From Opitutales bacterium (lineage in GTDB: Bacteria > Verrucomicrobiota > Verrucomicrobiia > Opitutales > UBA2987), in the NCBI GenBank assembly GCA_021772515.1, contig JAJFLU010000052.1, forward strand, positions 87,110-151,109: a stretch of DNA of 64,000 nucleotides, in the 5' to 3' direction. The stretch's first letter is position 1. The number at the start of each line of letters is the position of its first letter. Below the pieces are notes generated by a model, which did no database searches, was not told the DNA's origin, and was given only the letters and a program-made list of their open reading frames with translations. A program made the translations under genes and the position numbers. This document shows, piece by piece, positions 44,176 to 53,093 of this stretch.

Positions 44176-45114
44176 TCAATTATTGTAATATTGAGCGCGA
44201 ATACTTCTATATACACGCACCCCGAACAGTGAAAATAATATCGCCGCGCATACTTTTAGATTAATTGGATTAACCTCAAGGGCTTTAAAAAAATAACGGC
44301 GCCCCTCAGATGTATCCCCAGATAGACAAGCTAAGTCACCAATTATGCCCAATTGTCGACTGTATTCGGACGAATACTCTTTTAAATCTTCTTCGATGCT
44401 TTCAACTTTTATTTTATGAGATACTAAAGCCTTGTTGAAATCAGCGTTTGAACTAAATGAGGTAATTCTATTGGTGTGTTCTGCGTAATTTGTGCAAATC
44501 ATATTAACCGAAGTTACCTTATTTTTCTTCAAAAACCTCCTGTAGTATTCATGACAGCAACCGCGCGGCATATCTTCACGAAATAATCCAAATTCCTTAA
44601 CTGATGACAGGCGCAGCATAACAACCGAAGGTGGACCAATACATGATATACTGTCTAACAGGATCACTTTGTAGGGAGGATCGTGCACAGTTGGCTTGAA
44701 TACCTTTTCGAGAATATTTCCGCTTTCTAAATCAAAATAGGATACCCAACCAGTGACCATACCAAACTCATCGCCAAGCAATTCAAGTTTCTCCACCTGA
44801 ACCTTTGTTTTATGGGGAAACCATAGATCATCATCGTCCAAAAAAGCGATATACTTCCCATTTGCATTTTCTATTCCCGTGTTAAAACCTGCACCGGTGC
44901 CGCTGTTCTTATTATGACGAATATAACGTATTCTTGAATCTTCAGATTCTAAACCTGTGGCAACTTTTTTTGTTTCATCCTGGGAACAATCATCCAGAAT
45001 GATAATTTCAAGATTTGGATAATCCTGATTTTGTACACTGCGCACTGCTTTTTTCATTAGTTCGCACCTGTTATAGGTCCGAACGACCGCTGTTACTTTC
45101 GGGCACTTATCCAT
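44176..45114 (-). CDS. family 2 glycosyltransferase
   Basis: 312 aa from the ATG at 45114 (a GTG two codons earlier is possible). GT-A motifs: 'VTAVVRTYNRCELMKKAVRS', 'LEIIILDDCSQDETK', 'NSGTGAGFNTGIENANGKYI', 'AFLDDDDLWFPHKTKV'. The C-terminal part is a helical extension with a hydrophobic end ('VCAAILFSLFGVRVYRSI'), perhaps membrane-peripheral. Ends three bases before the formyltransferase start. Confidence 0.87.
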   Translation of the reverse strand: MDKCPKVTAVVRTYNRCELMKKAVRSVQNQDYPNLEIIILDDCSQDETKKVATGLESEDSRIRYIRHNKNSGTGAGFNTGIENANGKYIAFLDDDDLWFPHKTKVQVEKLELLGDEFGMVTGWVSYFDLESGNILEKVFKPTVHDPPYKVILLDSISCIGPPSVVMLRLSSVKEFGLFREDMPRGCCHEYYRRFLKKNKVTSVNMICTNYAEHTNRITSFSSNADFNKALVSHKIKVESIEEDLKEYSSEYSRQLGIIGDLACLSGDTSEGRRYFFKALEVNPINLKVCAAILFSLFGVRVYRSIRAQYYNN

Positions 45115-45150
45115 TCTCACTATTACAAATAAACAACAACCTCGTGCTCT

Positions 45151-45825
45151 TTAACTGTGTACGACTTTTTTAGAAAAAATCATCAAATTATCTTCAAGCC
45201 AATACATTGTTTGTAAGGATAATGTTTGTAAAATTTTTTTGGTGTTCTCCTCTTGATAGCTGAAACCCAGGATATGAAATTTTTGAATCCAGTAGTGTTT
45301 ACTCTTTAGGTTAATATGATAAATTCCTCCCGTATACATATCAGAGGCGGAAAAGCATATAATTGACTTGTCATGCGTCGCTTCAATCAAATTTGAAAAT
45401 AAACGATTTTCATATTTTTCGTGAAGATACGGCGCAACCTCGATGCATAAAACCAAATCGTAGGGCATGGAAGTTAAAATAGGTTGCCGTAAGTCAGCGT
45501 ATTCGACTTGGGGCATCATTGAGTTGCTCAATGCGGTTTTCGAACCATCGTAACCTTTGACCTCCTTAATACCACGCTTCTGAAATATTTTCAGGTAAAC
45601 ACCGTTTCCACAACCAAAGTCTACCACGGATTCAATTTTAAAGGAACCTATTAGCGAATCACATATTTGCATAGAATCCTCATACCATTCCCCCTTTTCT
45701 CGCTTCGTAAAATACTTTTGATCAAATCTTGTTAAACTATTCCATTGCTTACCATCCAAAAATCTATTGTAGCCCGTTAAAGTATAATTTATCATTTTCT
45801 TTACTGATGATTTTAAGTGATACAT
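45151..45825 (-). CDS. class I SAM-dependent methyltransferase
   Basis: 224 aa. SAM site 'SVVDFGCGNGVYLKIFQKRG' and 'EVKGYDGSKTALSNS', followed by 'YDLVLCIEVAPYLHEKY', is a Rossmann methyltransferase pattern. The first 50 residues are a helical lead. Position implies sugar or glycan methylation. Separated by 6 bases from the deacetylase gene. Confidence 0.8.
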   Translation of the reverse strand: MYHLKSSVKKMINYTLTGYNRFLDGKQWNSLTRFDQKYFTKREKGEWYEDSMQICDSLIGSFKIESVVDFGCGNGVYLKIFQKRGIKEVKGYDGSKTALSNSMMPQVEYADLRQPILTSMPYDLVLCIEVAPYLHEKYENRLFSNLIEATHDKSIICFSASDMYTGGIYHINLKSKHYWIQKFHILGFSYQEENTKKILQTLSLQTMYWLEDNLMIFSKKVVHS

Positions 45826-45831
45826 CGCAGA

Positions 45832-46854
45832 TTATAGAGTGGACACTGCCTTCGATCCAAATAGTTCTAAAGGTAGGCTCTTGATTGTTGCGCTATTAAT
45901 AATTAAATCAGATAAACTGTGTAGATATTGGCAATATTTTTTCAATATTTTTATATGACGCCCCCTAGAGTCGCTGAATGGTACGTCATTATGCGTTGTG
46001 CAAACTAGTATCGAATGTGTGAGTTTTAATCTTCTCCAATGCTTAATATGCTCAGATGTGATATTTTTTAGAATAAAAAGATCTCTATGCTCAATTTGCA
46101 AATATTGAGGGGACACACTCTCTCGCTCTCCGTTAATTTTTGAACTATTCCTATTTAATCCCATCGCAGCCAACGATATTGCGTGAGAAATTGCACTCTT
46201 TCCGAATTGATTACGAGTATAATTGCGTCTACTGAATGTTTTTCTAAAAAGTTCTCTTAATTCAAATGCCGGATCTGGCAAATTTTTCCAAGGATGGGAC
46301 GAAACCGGAATTTCCCATAGGCCACTATTTTTGTAAGGCAGACATCGCCAATCAGGCCAATTTGCACCACTCGAGGAATTGTTTCTTCTTGGTACTGTTG
46401 TGCTTGTAAAAGAGAACCCAAGTTGCGATAATATTGAAAATGTATTCTGGCTTGCTGAAAAATACCCTCCTCTGAAACTTACGGGGGAGAAACCAAGGGA
46501 GTTTTCAAATCTTTGTTTTGCTGACGCTAATAAATGATTTTGAATTTCTACGGGCAAGTTACCAAGAAATTCATTAACTCCAAACCCAAACGATCTCGGA
46601 TGTAAGTGTAACCCAATTTCATGCCCGGATTTGGCCAATTGATTAAAGAGTTCACTATGAGCTTCGGCTGCCTCAGGAACAGCAAAAAAGGTGGCGTGAA
46701 ATCCCTCTTCGGCTAGTACTCGAGAAAAAGCCTCGATATTCTCCTCACTTTCCTCCCAAGTATGAGGCCCCGGTGGATAGAATTGCTTATTAGCATGGGC
46801 ACGTTCGCAATCCATTGTGAAAATTACCTGGCAACTAATTTTTTCACCGATCAT
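45832..46854 (-). CDS. polysaccharide deacetylase family protein (NodB-like, altered motif)
   Basis: 340 aa. A NodB-like fold is seen in 'VIFTMDCERAHANKQFYPPG', 'EGFHATFFAVPEAAEAHSEL', 'SGHEIGLHLHPRSFG' (metal His motif H-x3-H) and 'FRGGYFSASQNTFSILSQLG'. The first motif is MDCE rather than the normal TFDDG, so the first metal ligand position differs. The C-terminal 100 residues are unusual for CE4. It may deacetylate a sugar of the repeating unit or be catalytically altered. Confidence 0.75.
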   Translation of the reverse strand: MIGEKISCQVIFTMDCERAHANKQFYPPGPHTWEESEENIEAFSRVLAEEGFHATFFAVPEAAEAHSELFNQLAKSGHEIGLHLHPRSFGFGVNEFLGNLPVEIQNHLLASAKQRFENSLGFSPVSFRGGYFSASQNTFSILSQLGFSFTSTTVPRRNNSSSGANWPDWRCLPYKNSGLWEIPVSSHPWKNLPDPAFELRELFRKTFSRRNYTRNQFGKSAISHAISLAAMGLNRNSSKINGERESVSPQYLQIEHRDLFILKNITSEHIKHWRRLKLTHSILVCTTHNDVPFSDSRGRHIKILKKYCQYLHSLSDLIINSATIKSLPLELFGSKAVSTL

Positions 46855-46859
46855 CGATA

Positions 46860-47765
46860 CTACAGCTTTTTGTATAAGTAGATCAGATTTCCGTCCTCTA
46901 CCTCAAGTGGATAAAAAGAATCTGTATGGAATTTGTAATACTCACGCGAACGGATTATCTTTTCTGCCCTCTCGAGGTGATCCCCACCACTTTTTTTAAA
47001 CCTATAAATAGGGCCCAAGGTCTCATAGAGGTAACCGTCAGTTGACACGTGCGAATAAAAAAACTGCAAAAGCTTGTCTGGGTCGGGAACATGCTCCAAT
47101 AATTCTGATGCCACTATCAGATCGAATGTTTCAGTAATACTAGGCATACTCATTATAGAATCCAAATGTAAACAAGTCACTCTGAGCCCCCTCTGCTTAT
47201 AGCGCCACAAAGCAAATTTTTCTTTTTCAGAATCAGTATCTACTATCCAAACGCTACACCCTAAATACGCACATAATAAGCCAATATCCGAAACGCCACA
47301 TCCGTAATCGAGAACTTTTATGTTTCGGAGATTTTTTGTTTTTCCAATATGCCTCAAGGTAGGCTCAATGTCCGTGTATCGTTCATAAGCAAACATCAAC
47401 CTGACAATATAGTGAAAGGAACTTTTCGCATATGCATTTTCCAAATTTTCTAACTCAACTTGATTTTCGTTTTTATCAGTAAAAAAGCGATGCAACTTTC
47501 GCACGTAGCGATTTCCATTAGGAATACCGTTTTTTAAGAAATACGAAAACAATGAGCATTTACTTATTTTAAAATATTCTACTAGTTCGCTTAATCTATC
47601 GGAAAATATGGATTTGCTTGAATCCAATTGTAACAACTTGATTTCCTTGTAATAAACAGCGGATTTTAATTTCCCTGAATCAACTATTAGTAGTTCAATA
47701 AATCGAAAGCAATAAATTGCCTCAATCAATAGTTCCTTTATTCTAGTTCTAATCCGAAAACCCAT
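46860..47765 (-). CDS. SAM-dependent methyltransferase with N-terminal extension
   Basis: 301 aa. The SAM site is 'KVLDYGCGVSDIGLLCAYLG', followed by 'VWIVDTDSEKEKFALWRYKQ' and 'FDLIVASELLEHVPDPDKLL', a UbiE/type 11-like arrangement. The first 130 residues are helical and not recognised. It overlaps the flippase gene by 17 bases, and the deacetylase starts 5 bases after it. AT-rich. Confidence 0.78.
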   Translation of the reverse strand: MGFRIRTRIKELLIEAIYCFRFIELLIVDSGKLKSAVYYKEIKLLQLDSSKSIFSDRLSELVEYFKISKCSLFSYFLKNGIPNGNRYVRKLHRFFTDKNENQVELENLENAYAKSSFHYIVRLMFAYERYTDIEPTLRHIGKTKNLRNIKVLDYGCGVSDIGLLCAYLGCSVWIVDTDSEKEKFALWRYKQRGLRVTCLHLDSIMSMPSITETFDLIVASELLEHVPDPDKLLQFFYSHVSTDGYLYETLGPIYRFKKSGGDHLERAEKIIRSREYYKFHTDSFYPLEVEDGNLIYLYKKL

Positions 47766-49191
47766 TCAGTTTTGTCCGATTATTAACTGCTGCTAAAAGC
47801 GGTTTGCCTGAAGCAAACATCATAATCGCGTAAAAGATTGAGGCCGCCAAAATAATCAGTAGCAACCCTTGCCAATCACTGTTTGAAAATCTGCTGCAAA
47901 TGTATATGATCAGGCCCATCGCAAATACTCCCAACATTGGCGACAATAGTTGTGGCAGCCATTCTCTGAAATTACCTATTTTTCGATTTATATAATATAG
48001 AGTAACCGGAAAAACCAAAAAAGCAGCGGAAGTGGACGCTATCGCAATCGTGTTTATACTAGCCTGTGATGAAAGTAAATAAAGCAGGCAAAACAATGCT
48101 AGGGCTCGAAGTGTTTCTATGGTTAAAATGGGCCTTGCATCTCCTACTGCCTTAAATAATGCGCCACCCAATCCTGCCACACTGCGAAATAAACCACCCA
48201 GAATAAGAAGAGAAATCGGCATGCCGGCTGGCCCCCAATTTTCTCCCAAAATCAGAGGCGCAAATTTCGGAGCAATGATCATAAGGCCAATTGCTGCGGG
48301 AGCCACAAATAGAAAAGTATATTTCATGGTTGCTGCAAATGCCTTGGTCATCTTCGCCGTATCGTTTTGCAGCGTAGCGTACGCTGGTTGTGATATTTTG
48401 CAAACAACTTTGGTAAATTCGACTGTCGCAAGGTTAGCCAAAAAGAAGGCCATGTAGTAATACCCAAGAGCCTCGGTATCAAGGAGATGTCCGATAAATA
48501 TTTTGTCCAGATTCAGAGCCATATAACTGACTATACCTGATAGAAACAGCCAAATACCGTAGTTCCAAAGGGATTTCGCATTTTGCCATCGAAATTCAAA
48601 ACGAGGGCGATAGGGGTGGAAATAAAATGACATAATAGTGGCGGCTAATTCACCTACGAAAAAACCGAAGACCATGCCCCAAACGCTTTTTAGGATTAAA
48701 GAAAATCCGATGGTTGAGATGAAGCTGACGATGACGAAAACAAGATTGAATTGGGTTTCCTTTTTGAAATTCAACTCACGCTGCAAAAGCACAATCCCGA
48801 CGCTTCGAAACCCGCGAATGAGTTGAGTTAGGGCCATGAAACGCGCCACTCCGACCACCGTCGGCTCATGAAAAATACTTCCAAGCAATGGCGCCAGTAA
48901 GAGGCATAGTAAAGCCAGTAAAAAACCCCGCAATACCTGAATCCAGTAGCTCGTGTGTAAATAGCTGTCCAAATCATCCCGGAAATGAATGAGGGCGTCT
49001 TCGAAACCCGTTCGGGTGAAAACCTCAAAAGCTAGTATCATTAAGGAAGCAAGTGCAAACAGTCCAAAATCCTCTGGGGCGAGGATTCGGGCCAAAATAA
49101 GGGTGCGGAGAAGGGCCAAACCCCGTTGAAAAAATTGAAGTCCAAAAACCCAAAACCCTCCTGCTATTACTTTTTGTGAAAGCTCTCTCAT
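47749..49191 (-). CDS. Wzx-type oligosaccharide flippase (polysaccharide transporter family)
   Basis: 480 aa, with about 12-14 hydrophobic segments over the whole length. N-terminal 'LSQKVIAGGFWVFGLQFFQR' and 'RILAPEDFGLFALASLMILA' is the start of WzxC/RfbX-like proteins. A central 'LNLDKIFIGHLLDTEALGYY' loop is typical of the family. It would flip the undecaprenyl-linked oligosaccharide to the periplasm. It lies in the middle of the transcript; no Wzy was found in the window. Confidence 0.9.
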   Translation of the reverse strand: MRELSQKVIAGGFWVFGLQFFQRGLALLRTLILARILAPEDFGLFALASLMILAFEVFTRTGFEDALIHFRDDLDSYLHTSYWIQVLRGFLLALLCLLLAPLLGSIFHEPTVVGVARFMALTQLIRGFRSVGIVLLQRELNFKKETQFNLVFVIVSFISTIGFSLILKSVWGMVFGFFVGELAATIMSFYFHPYRPRFEFRWQNAKSLWNYGIWLFLSGIVSYMALNLDKIFIGHLLDTEALGYYYMAFFLANLATVEFTKVVCKISQPAYATLQNDTAKMTKAFAATMKYTFLFVAPAAIGLMIIAPKFAPLILGENWGPAGMPISLLILGGLFRSVAGLGGALFKAVGDARPILTIETLRALALFCLLYLLSSQASINTIAIASTSAAFLVFPVTLYYINRKIGNFREWLPQLLSPMLGVFAMGLIIYICSRFSNSDWQGLLLIILAASIFYAIMMFASGKPLLAAVNNRTKLNGFSD

Positions 49192-49217
49192 ATGAGCGAA
49201 GTCATCGTGTATGCGAA

Positions 49218-50339
49218 TCAGGTTGCAGCATAAAACTCGGCGATGGTCGACACTACCTGCTCCTGCTGTATCGAAGTCATTTCAGGATAGACAGGAAGAG
49301 CCAATGTTTCCTTGGCAGCCGTTTCGCTATGGGGGAAATCGCCTTCACCATAACCGAGGTAGGAAAAACAGTCCTGCAAGTGGAGCGGCACGGGATAATA
49401 GACCTCATGTCCGATCTCATTTTCACGCAAGTATTGGCATAATTCATCACGCCTAAACGCCCGTATGTTGTACTGATTAAAGATGTGGCGGGTTGCTCTG
49501 GTGTGAGGCGTTAGTACTAATTCATTTTCTACTAACCCGCTTTGATTAAACAATCGATCGTAGCGTCGGGCATTTTCCTGGCGGGCGGCGGTCCAACGGT
49601 CAAGATAAGATAGTTTCACTGAAACAACAGCCGCCTGAAGGGCATCCAAACGAAAATTTCCTCCAACTAACTGATGGTAGTATTTAATTTCCGACCCGTG
49701 GTTGCGCAAAGAGGCCAGGATCTTTGTGCGCTTATGGTCATTGGTTACGACCATGCCAGCGTCTCCGGCAGCCCCGAGGTTTTTCGATGGGAAAAACGAG
49801 AAGCAGCCGTATTGCCCTAACGACCCTGCCCTCTTTCCGCAATCTTCGGAACCGATGGCCTGGGCGGCGTCTTCGATGATAACTAATCCATGCTTCTCCG
49901 CCAAGGCAAGAATCGGAGGCATGTCCGCCATTTGTCCAAATAGATGAACCGGTATAATAGCTTTCGTACGTTCGGTTATCTTTTCTTCGATTTCGTTGAC
50001 GTTGATCGTGTAAGTCTGAGGGTCGATATCGACAAAGACAGGCCGCGCGCCCGCCCTGACTATGGATCCAACAGAGGCAAAAAACGAATAGGGTGTGGTT
50101 ATCACCTCGTCGCCTTTTCCGATGTTTTCGGCCATAAGGCTGACAAGAAGGGCATCTGTGCCCGAAGAAACCCCAACCGCAAAGGAGCAATCGGAATAGG
50201 CCGCCACGGCTTTTTCGCACTCGGTAACTTTGGCCCCCATGATGAACATTTGCGAGGCGAATACTTCCGCTACCGCCGCATCTATTTCATCTTTGATGGT
50301 TGCGTATTGGGCTTTGAGGTCGAGAAGAGGAATTTTCAT
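49218..50339 (-). CDS. DegT/DnrJ/EryC1 sugar aminotransferase
   Basis: 373 aa. 'IPLLDLKAQYATIKDEIDAA' at the N-terminus is the WecE/WbpE-like start. Further motifs are 'VGVSSGTDALLVSLMA', 'VIIEDAAQAIGSED', PLP Lys in 'FSFFPSKNLGAAGDAGMVV' and 'NFRLDALQAAVVSVKL'. It aminates a UDP- or dTDP-keto sugar. Lies between flippase and epimerase; the base composition is closer to the chromosomal average than the genes after it. Confidence 0.87.
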   Translation of the reverse strand: MKIPLLDLKAQYATIKDEIDAAVAEVFASQMFIMGAKVTECEKAVAAYSDCSFAVGVSSGTDALLVSLMAENIGKGDEVITTPYSFFASVGSIVRAGARPVFVDIDPQTYTINVNEIEEKITERTKAIIPVHLFGQMADMPPILALAEKHGLVIIEDAAQAIGSEDCGKRAGSLGQYGCFSFFPSKNLGAAGDAGMVVTNDHKRTKILASLRNHGSEIKYYHQLVGGNFRLDALQAAVVSVKLSYLDRWTAARQENARRYDRLFNQSGLVENELVLTPHTRATRHIFNQYNIRAFRRDELCQYLRENEIGHEVYYPVPLHLQDCFSYLGYGEGDFPHSETAAKETLALPVYPEMTSIQQEQVVSTIAEFYAAT

Positions 50340-50355
50340 AAATTTTTGGGTGATA

Positions 50356-51345
50356 TCAGATATTTTTGGAGGAGGCGGCGATAGCAGGCAGCCATGTTCT
50401 GTTTTCCAGATGCCATTGGACTGTTCGCCTGAACCCTTCCAATGGATCGATTTTGGGCTCCCAGCCGAGAAGTCTGCGTGCTTTGGCGATATCGGCCCTG
50501 GTTTCTCGCATATCGGCGGATAATCCCGAACTCCTTTGGATGGAAGCCTCTTTGCCTATCAAGCCTTCAAGCAAAGGAAGCAGTTCATTAATCGAAATAG
50601 GCTTTTTACCGCCTCCCAGATTGATAATTTCGAACCCAACTTTCTTCAATCCGAGAACCGTTCCCGTAGCGATATCGTCGATATAGGTAAAATCACGGCA
50701 TTGGGCACCGTCGCCGAAAATCTGCATTGGCGCACCGTCAATCATCGATTCAATAAATCGAAAGGCTGCCATATCCGGTCTGCCGGCAGGCCCGTAAACC
50801 GTAAAATACCGTAAGACAGTGACATCGATACCGTAAAGATGATGGTAAGTGTATGCCGACGCTTCGGCCGCTTTTTTTGAGGCCGCATAGGGCGAGATCG
50901 GGGTGTTCGCGGGGAGGTCTTCAGAAAAAGGCGAGTGCTCACCCGAATAAAGCGATGAGGTGGAAGCCAAAACCAGTTTCATGGCTCCAGTTTGCCGCAT
51001 TGCCTCGAGAACATTGAGTAGGCCGATTGAATTTGTTTGAAAATAAGCCTGGGGGGTTTTTGTGCTGCCACGAACCCCTGCCCTCGCCGCGAGATTGAGA
51101 ACCGCTTCTGGACGATGTCGCGAAAAAATCTCCAACAGGCCTTCATTGTCTTCGATGTCGGTATTATAGAATGTGAAATCCGGATATTCACGCAAGCGAT
51201 TGAGACGGTATTCCTTTAAGCGGACTGGGTAATAATCACTCAAATTATCCACTCCGATCACGTTGTGGCCCATTTTCAGCAATTTTTCGGCGGTTCTGGC
51301 TCCTATGAAACCGGCGGCTCCGGTCAATAACAATGTCTGTGTCAT
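50356..51345 (-). CDS. UDP-glucuronate/UDP-glucose 4-epimerase-like SDR
   Basis: 329 aa from the ATG at 51345, where GxxGxxG sits at the right distance ('LLLTGAAGFIGARTAEKLLK'); a frame-open 12-codon extension to 51381 is unlikely. Active site 'ASTSSLYSGE' and 'PYAASKKAAEASAYTYHHLY' (Y-x3-K), 'LRYFTVYGPAGRPDMA', 'RDFTYIDDIATG'. The pattern is that of CapI-type UDP-glucuronate 4-epimerases. It is the first enzyme gene of the locus after the regulator. Substrate inferred from family. Confidence 0.85.
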   Translation of the reverse strand: MTQTLLLTGAAGFIGARTAEKLLKMGHNVIGVDNLSDYYPVRLKEYRLNRLREYPDFTFYNTDIEDNEGLLEIFSRHRPEAVLNLAARAGVRGSTKTPQAYFQTNSIGLLNVLEAMRQTGAMKLVLASTSSLYSGEHSPFSEDLPANTPISPYAASKKAAEASAYTYHHLYGIDVTVLRYFTVYGPAGRPDMAAFRFIESMIDGAPMQIFGDGAQCRDFTYIDDIATGTVLGLKKVGFEIINLGGGKKPISINELLPLLEGLIGKEASIQRSSGLSADMRETRADIAKARRLLGWEPKIDPLEGFRRTVQWHLENRTWLPAIAASSKNI

Positions 51346-51515
51346 ACCAGCAAAAGTCGATTTTTGATAAGGTTGGCGCAATCGAGCAGCGGATACCTTC
51401 CACGCTGCCGCCCCTGGCCGCTCTGCAATTTTGCTGAAGCCAGTCTGTATTTCAGGTTTTGACTGTTCGGATCCATTAAATCCTCAGAAGCCCTCGGATG
51501 GGCATTCGGTTCGCA

Positions 51516-52076
51516 CTAGGTATCGATGAATTTCAAGACCCAGGGCAGAAGCCCCCTCGCCTTCTTGTTCCAGGTGTGAAGATAACCCATTCTTTCCTCC
51601 AAAATTTTTCTTTTTTCGGGGGGGCTATCTTCCAGCAGTTTTTGCAGATCAGTCAGGCGCTCCTCCCCGTTTTCCAAATGCGGCATGATTCGCTCCCTCA
51701 AAAATCCGGCGGAAAGATTTCGCAAACGCAACTCCGCCACAAAATGATCTCTACGATTTCCCTCCACATAAACCGTGTTTACGGCCCGGATATTGCGCAA
51801 AAAGCGAAGCCCCTGGCTGGTCGAGCCCTTGCTGATTTTCAAGAGCCGCATAATCTCGTCGAAGGTGAGCGGATCGAGCGAGCAGTAGAGAAGGCCGTAA
51901 ATCTCTCCGACCGACTTTGGCAGGCCCAGAATTTGCGCCGCCTGAACAAAAATATGAATGACCTCCAACTCGATTGGCTCAAGAAATTGAGTTTTGGGCC
52001 CCGCGTTGGGGTTCCCTTTAATTCCCAAAGTCGAAGGCATACTTCCCCTCAACTCCTGTTGGAGGTTTTTAGGCAT
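51516..52076 (-). CDS. GbsR/MarR-family winged-helix regulator
   Basis: 186 aa. After a 25-residue lead, 'IELEVIHIFVQAAQILGLPK', 'EIYGLLYCSLDPLTFDEIMR' and 'LKISKGSTSQGLRFLRNIRA' give the GbsR-like winged helix, with the recognition helix in 'SKGSTSQGLRFL'. A helical C-terminal part follows. It heads the minus-strand surface-polysaccharide genes, so it probably regulates them or itself, but there are 170 bases to the first enzyme gene and no operator was recognised. Confidence 0.75.
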   Translation of the reverse strand: MPKNLQQELRGSMPSTLGIKGNPNAGPKTQFLEPIELEVIHIFVQAAQILGLPKSVGEIYGLLYCSLDPLTFDEIMRLLKISKGSTSQGLRFLRNIRAVNTVYVEGNRRDHFVAELRLRNLSAGFLRERIMPHLENGEERLTDLQKLLEDSPPEKRKILEERMGYLHTWNKKARGLLPWVLKFIDT

Positions 52077-53041
52077 CTGGAGCGGAACATAGCCTAAAAT
52101 CAGAATAGTTCAAGAAAAAATGAACTCGATGAACTAATAATTGCGCGATTTGAGCAACTTGTAAAAACGAAGACAGTTTAGTTTGCCATAAAGGGGCGTT
52201 TGAACGGCTCCCTTTGCCATTTTCATTCAGGTACCCCAACAGATACAGGGTTCTCCCTTCCTCCGTGAGCTCGTGCTGTTGTGGATGGGGAATTAACCGC
52301 AGATTGGAGGATGTCGCTTCGCTCGGTATGCAGATGAACGCAGATTTTTATAGGGGAAAGAGGGGAAATATTCTAACCACGGATTGCACGGATTTTCACG
52401 GATAGGGTCCGAGTTTTGTGATTTTTTTTTGGTTTTGGGGTCGGGATTTTGGGTATTGACTGGTGAAAGTCGTTGCTAAGTTGTTGATAATCAAGGCTAA
52501 TTATTTGAAATCAAAAAAAAGTGCATTTTTTTGAAAAAAAGCTTGCTATACATCCGTTTATGTGTTCTATTGTTTACTATTATGAAAACACTGACAAACA
52601 TTACGACTTTTATTAACCCTGCTATTTCTGCATGTTTTGCAGAGGCAGAAAATGGTTTTAAAGCGATTTATAGCGGAAGCGATCCGCCCTAGGGTATTTA
52701 TTAACCCTGTACTCGGTATGATGTTTATGGGCGGGTGGCGTTTGTGGATTATTTCTGGTATCCGAAGGATTATCTGGATAGCGATTTGCGTTTTGAGTGG
52801 CGTTCGTTTGGCCAGGAAAATGTCTATAATGACCGTAGCTTTGTGACCGGGGTCAAGGATTCCAATGGGCGACTTGGTGGAGTATGCTGGAGAGTGATTT
52901 TGATGCCCAGGCCCGTCCGCTGTTTCCGATTAAGTTGGAAGTGCACAGGGCGTTCGCCGGCGAGCTTTTAAGCTCTGCGATAAAAACGCCTCCACCTACC
53001 TACTTTTTCCGTGCGATGTCTGTCTGGCAACTAACCCCTGC
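52077..53041. other. 965-base degenerate intergenic region
   Basis: No intact gene longer than about 80 codons has support here. The left half (52130-52560) has AT-rich low-complexity sequence and the CACGGAT repeats. A 36-codon frame (52582-52692) begins ATGAAAACACTGACAAAC but looks like a remnant. TTTATTAACCCTG occurs twice, at 52609-52621 and 52697-52709, 88 bases apart. The right half contains coding-like fragments (see the pseudogene entry). Confidence 0.6.
52378..52403. repeat. triplicate CACGGAT repeat
   Basis: CACGGAT occurs at 52378-52384, 52387-52393 and 52397-52403, inside a stretch reading like the common 'ACCACGGATT..CACGGATTTTCACGGAT' intergenic repeat seen in many environmental genomes. 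About 45 bases earlier lies 'GATGAACGCAGATTT', which looks like a decayed relative. Likely a dispersed repeat; origin not known from this window. Confidence 0.6.
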
Positions 53042-53093
53042 CTACAATGACAGAGATTCCACATTACTCAGTTTCGACGTTTTTAGCTTATAA
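52735..53093 (+). pseudogene. coding remnant, frameshifted
   Basis: In one frame (52735-52870) the sequence reads 'VDYFWYPKDYLDSDLRFEWR' and 'FVTGVKDSNGRLG', then a break. In another frame (from 52884) it reads 'SDFDAQARPLFPIKLEVHRA' and 'GELLSSAIKTPPP' to a stop at 53093. Protein-like composition continuing across a frame change suggests a decayed gene with a frameshift. The right end overlaps the 3' end of the opposite-strand membrane protein. No family recognised, so this could be chance. Confidence 0.35.

Noticed and set aside
41175..50339. a second and third pseC
   Set aside because: The DegT genes at 41175 and 49218 lack the IPYxRQ N-terminus of PseC and sit in glycan modules; they are other sugar aminotransferases.
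52378..52403. CRISPR array
   Set aside because: Seven-base repeats with 2-3 base gaps are far too short, and there are no cas genes.
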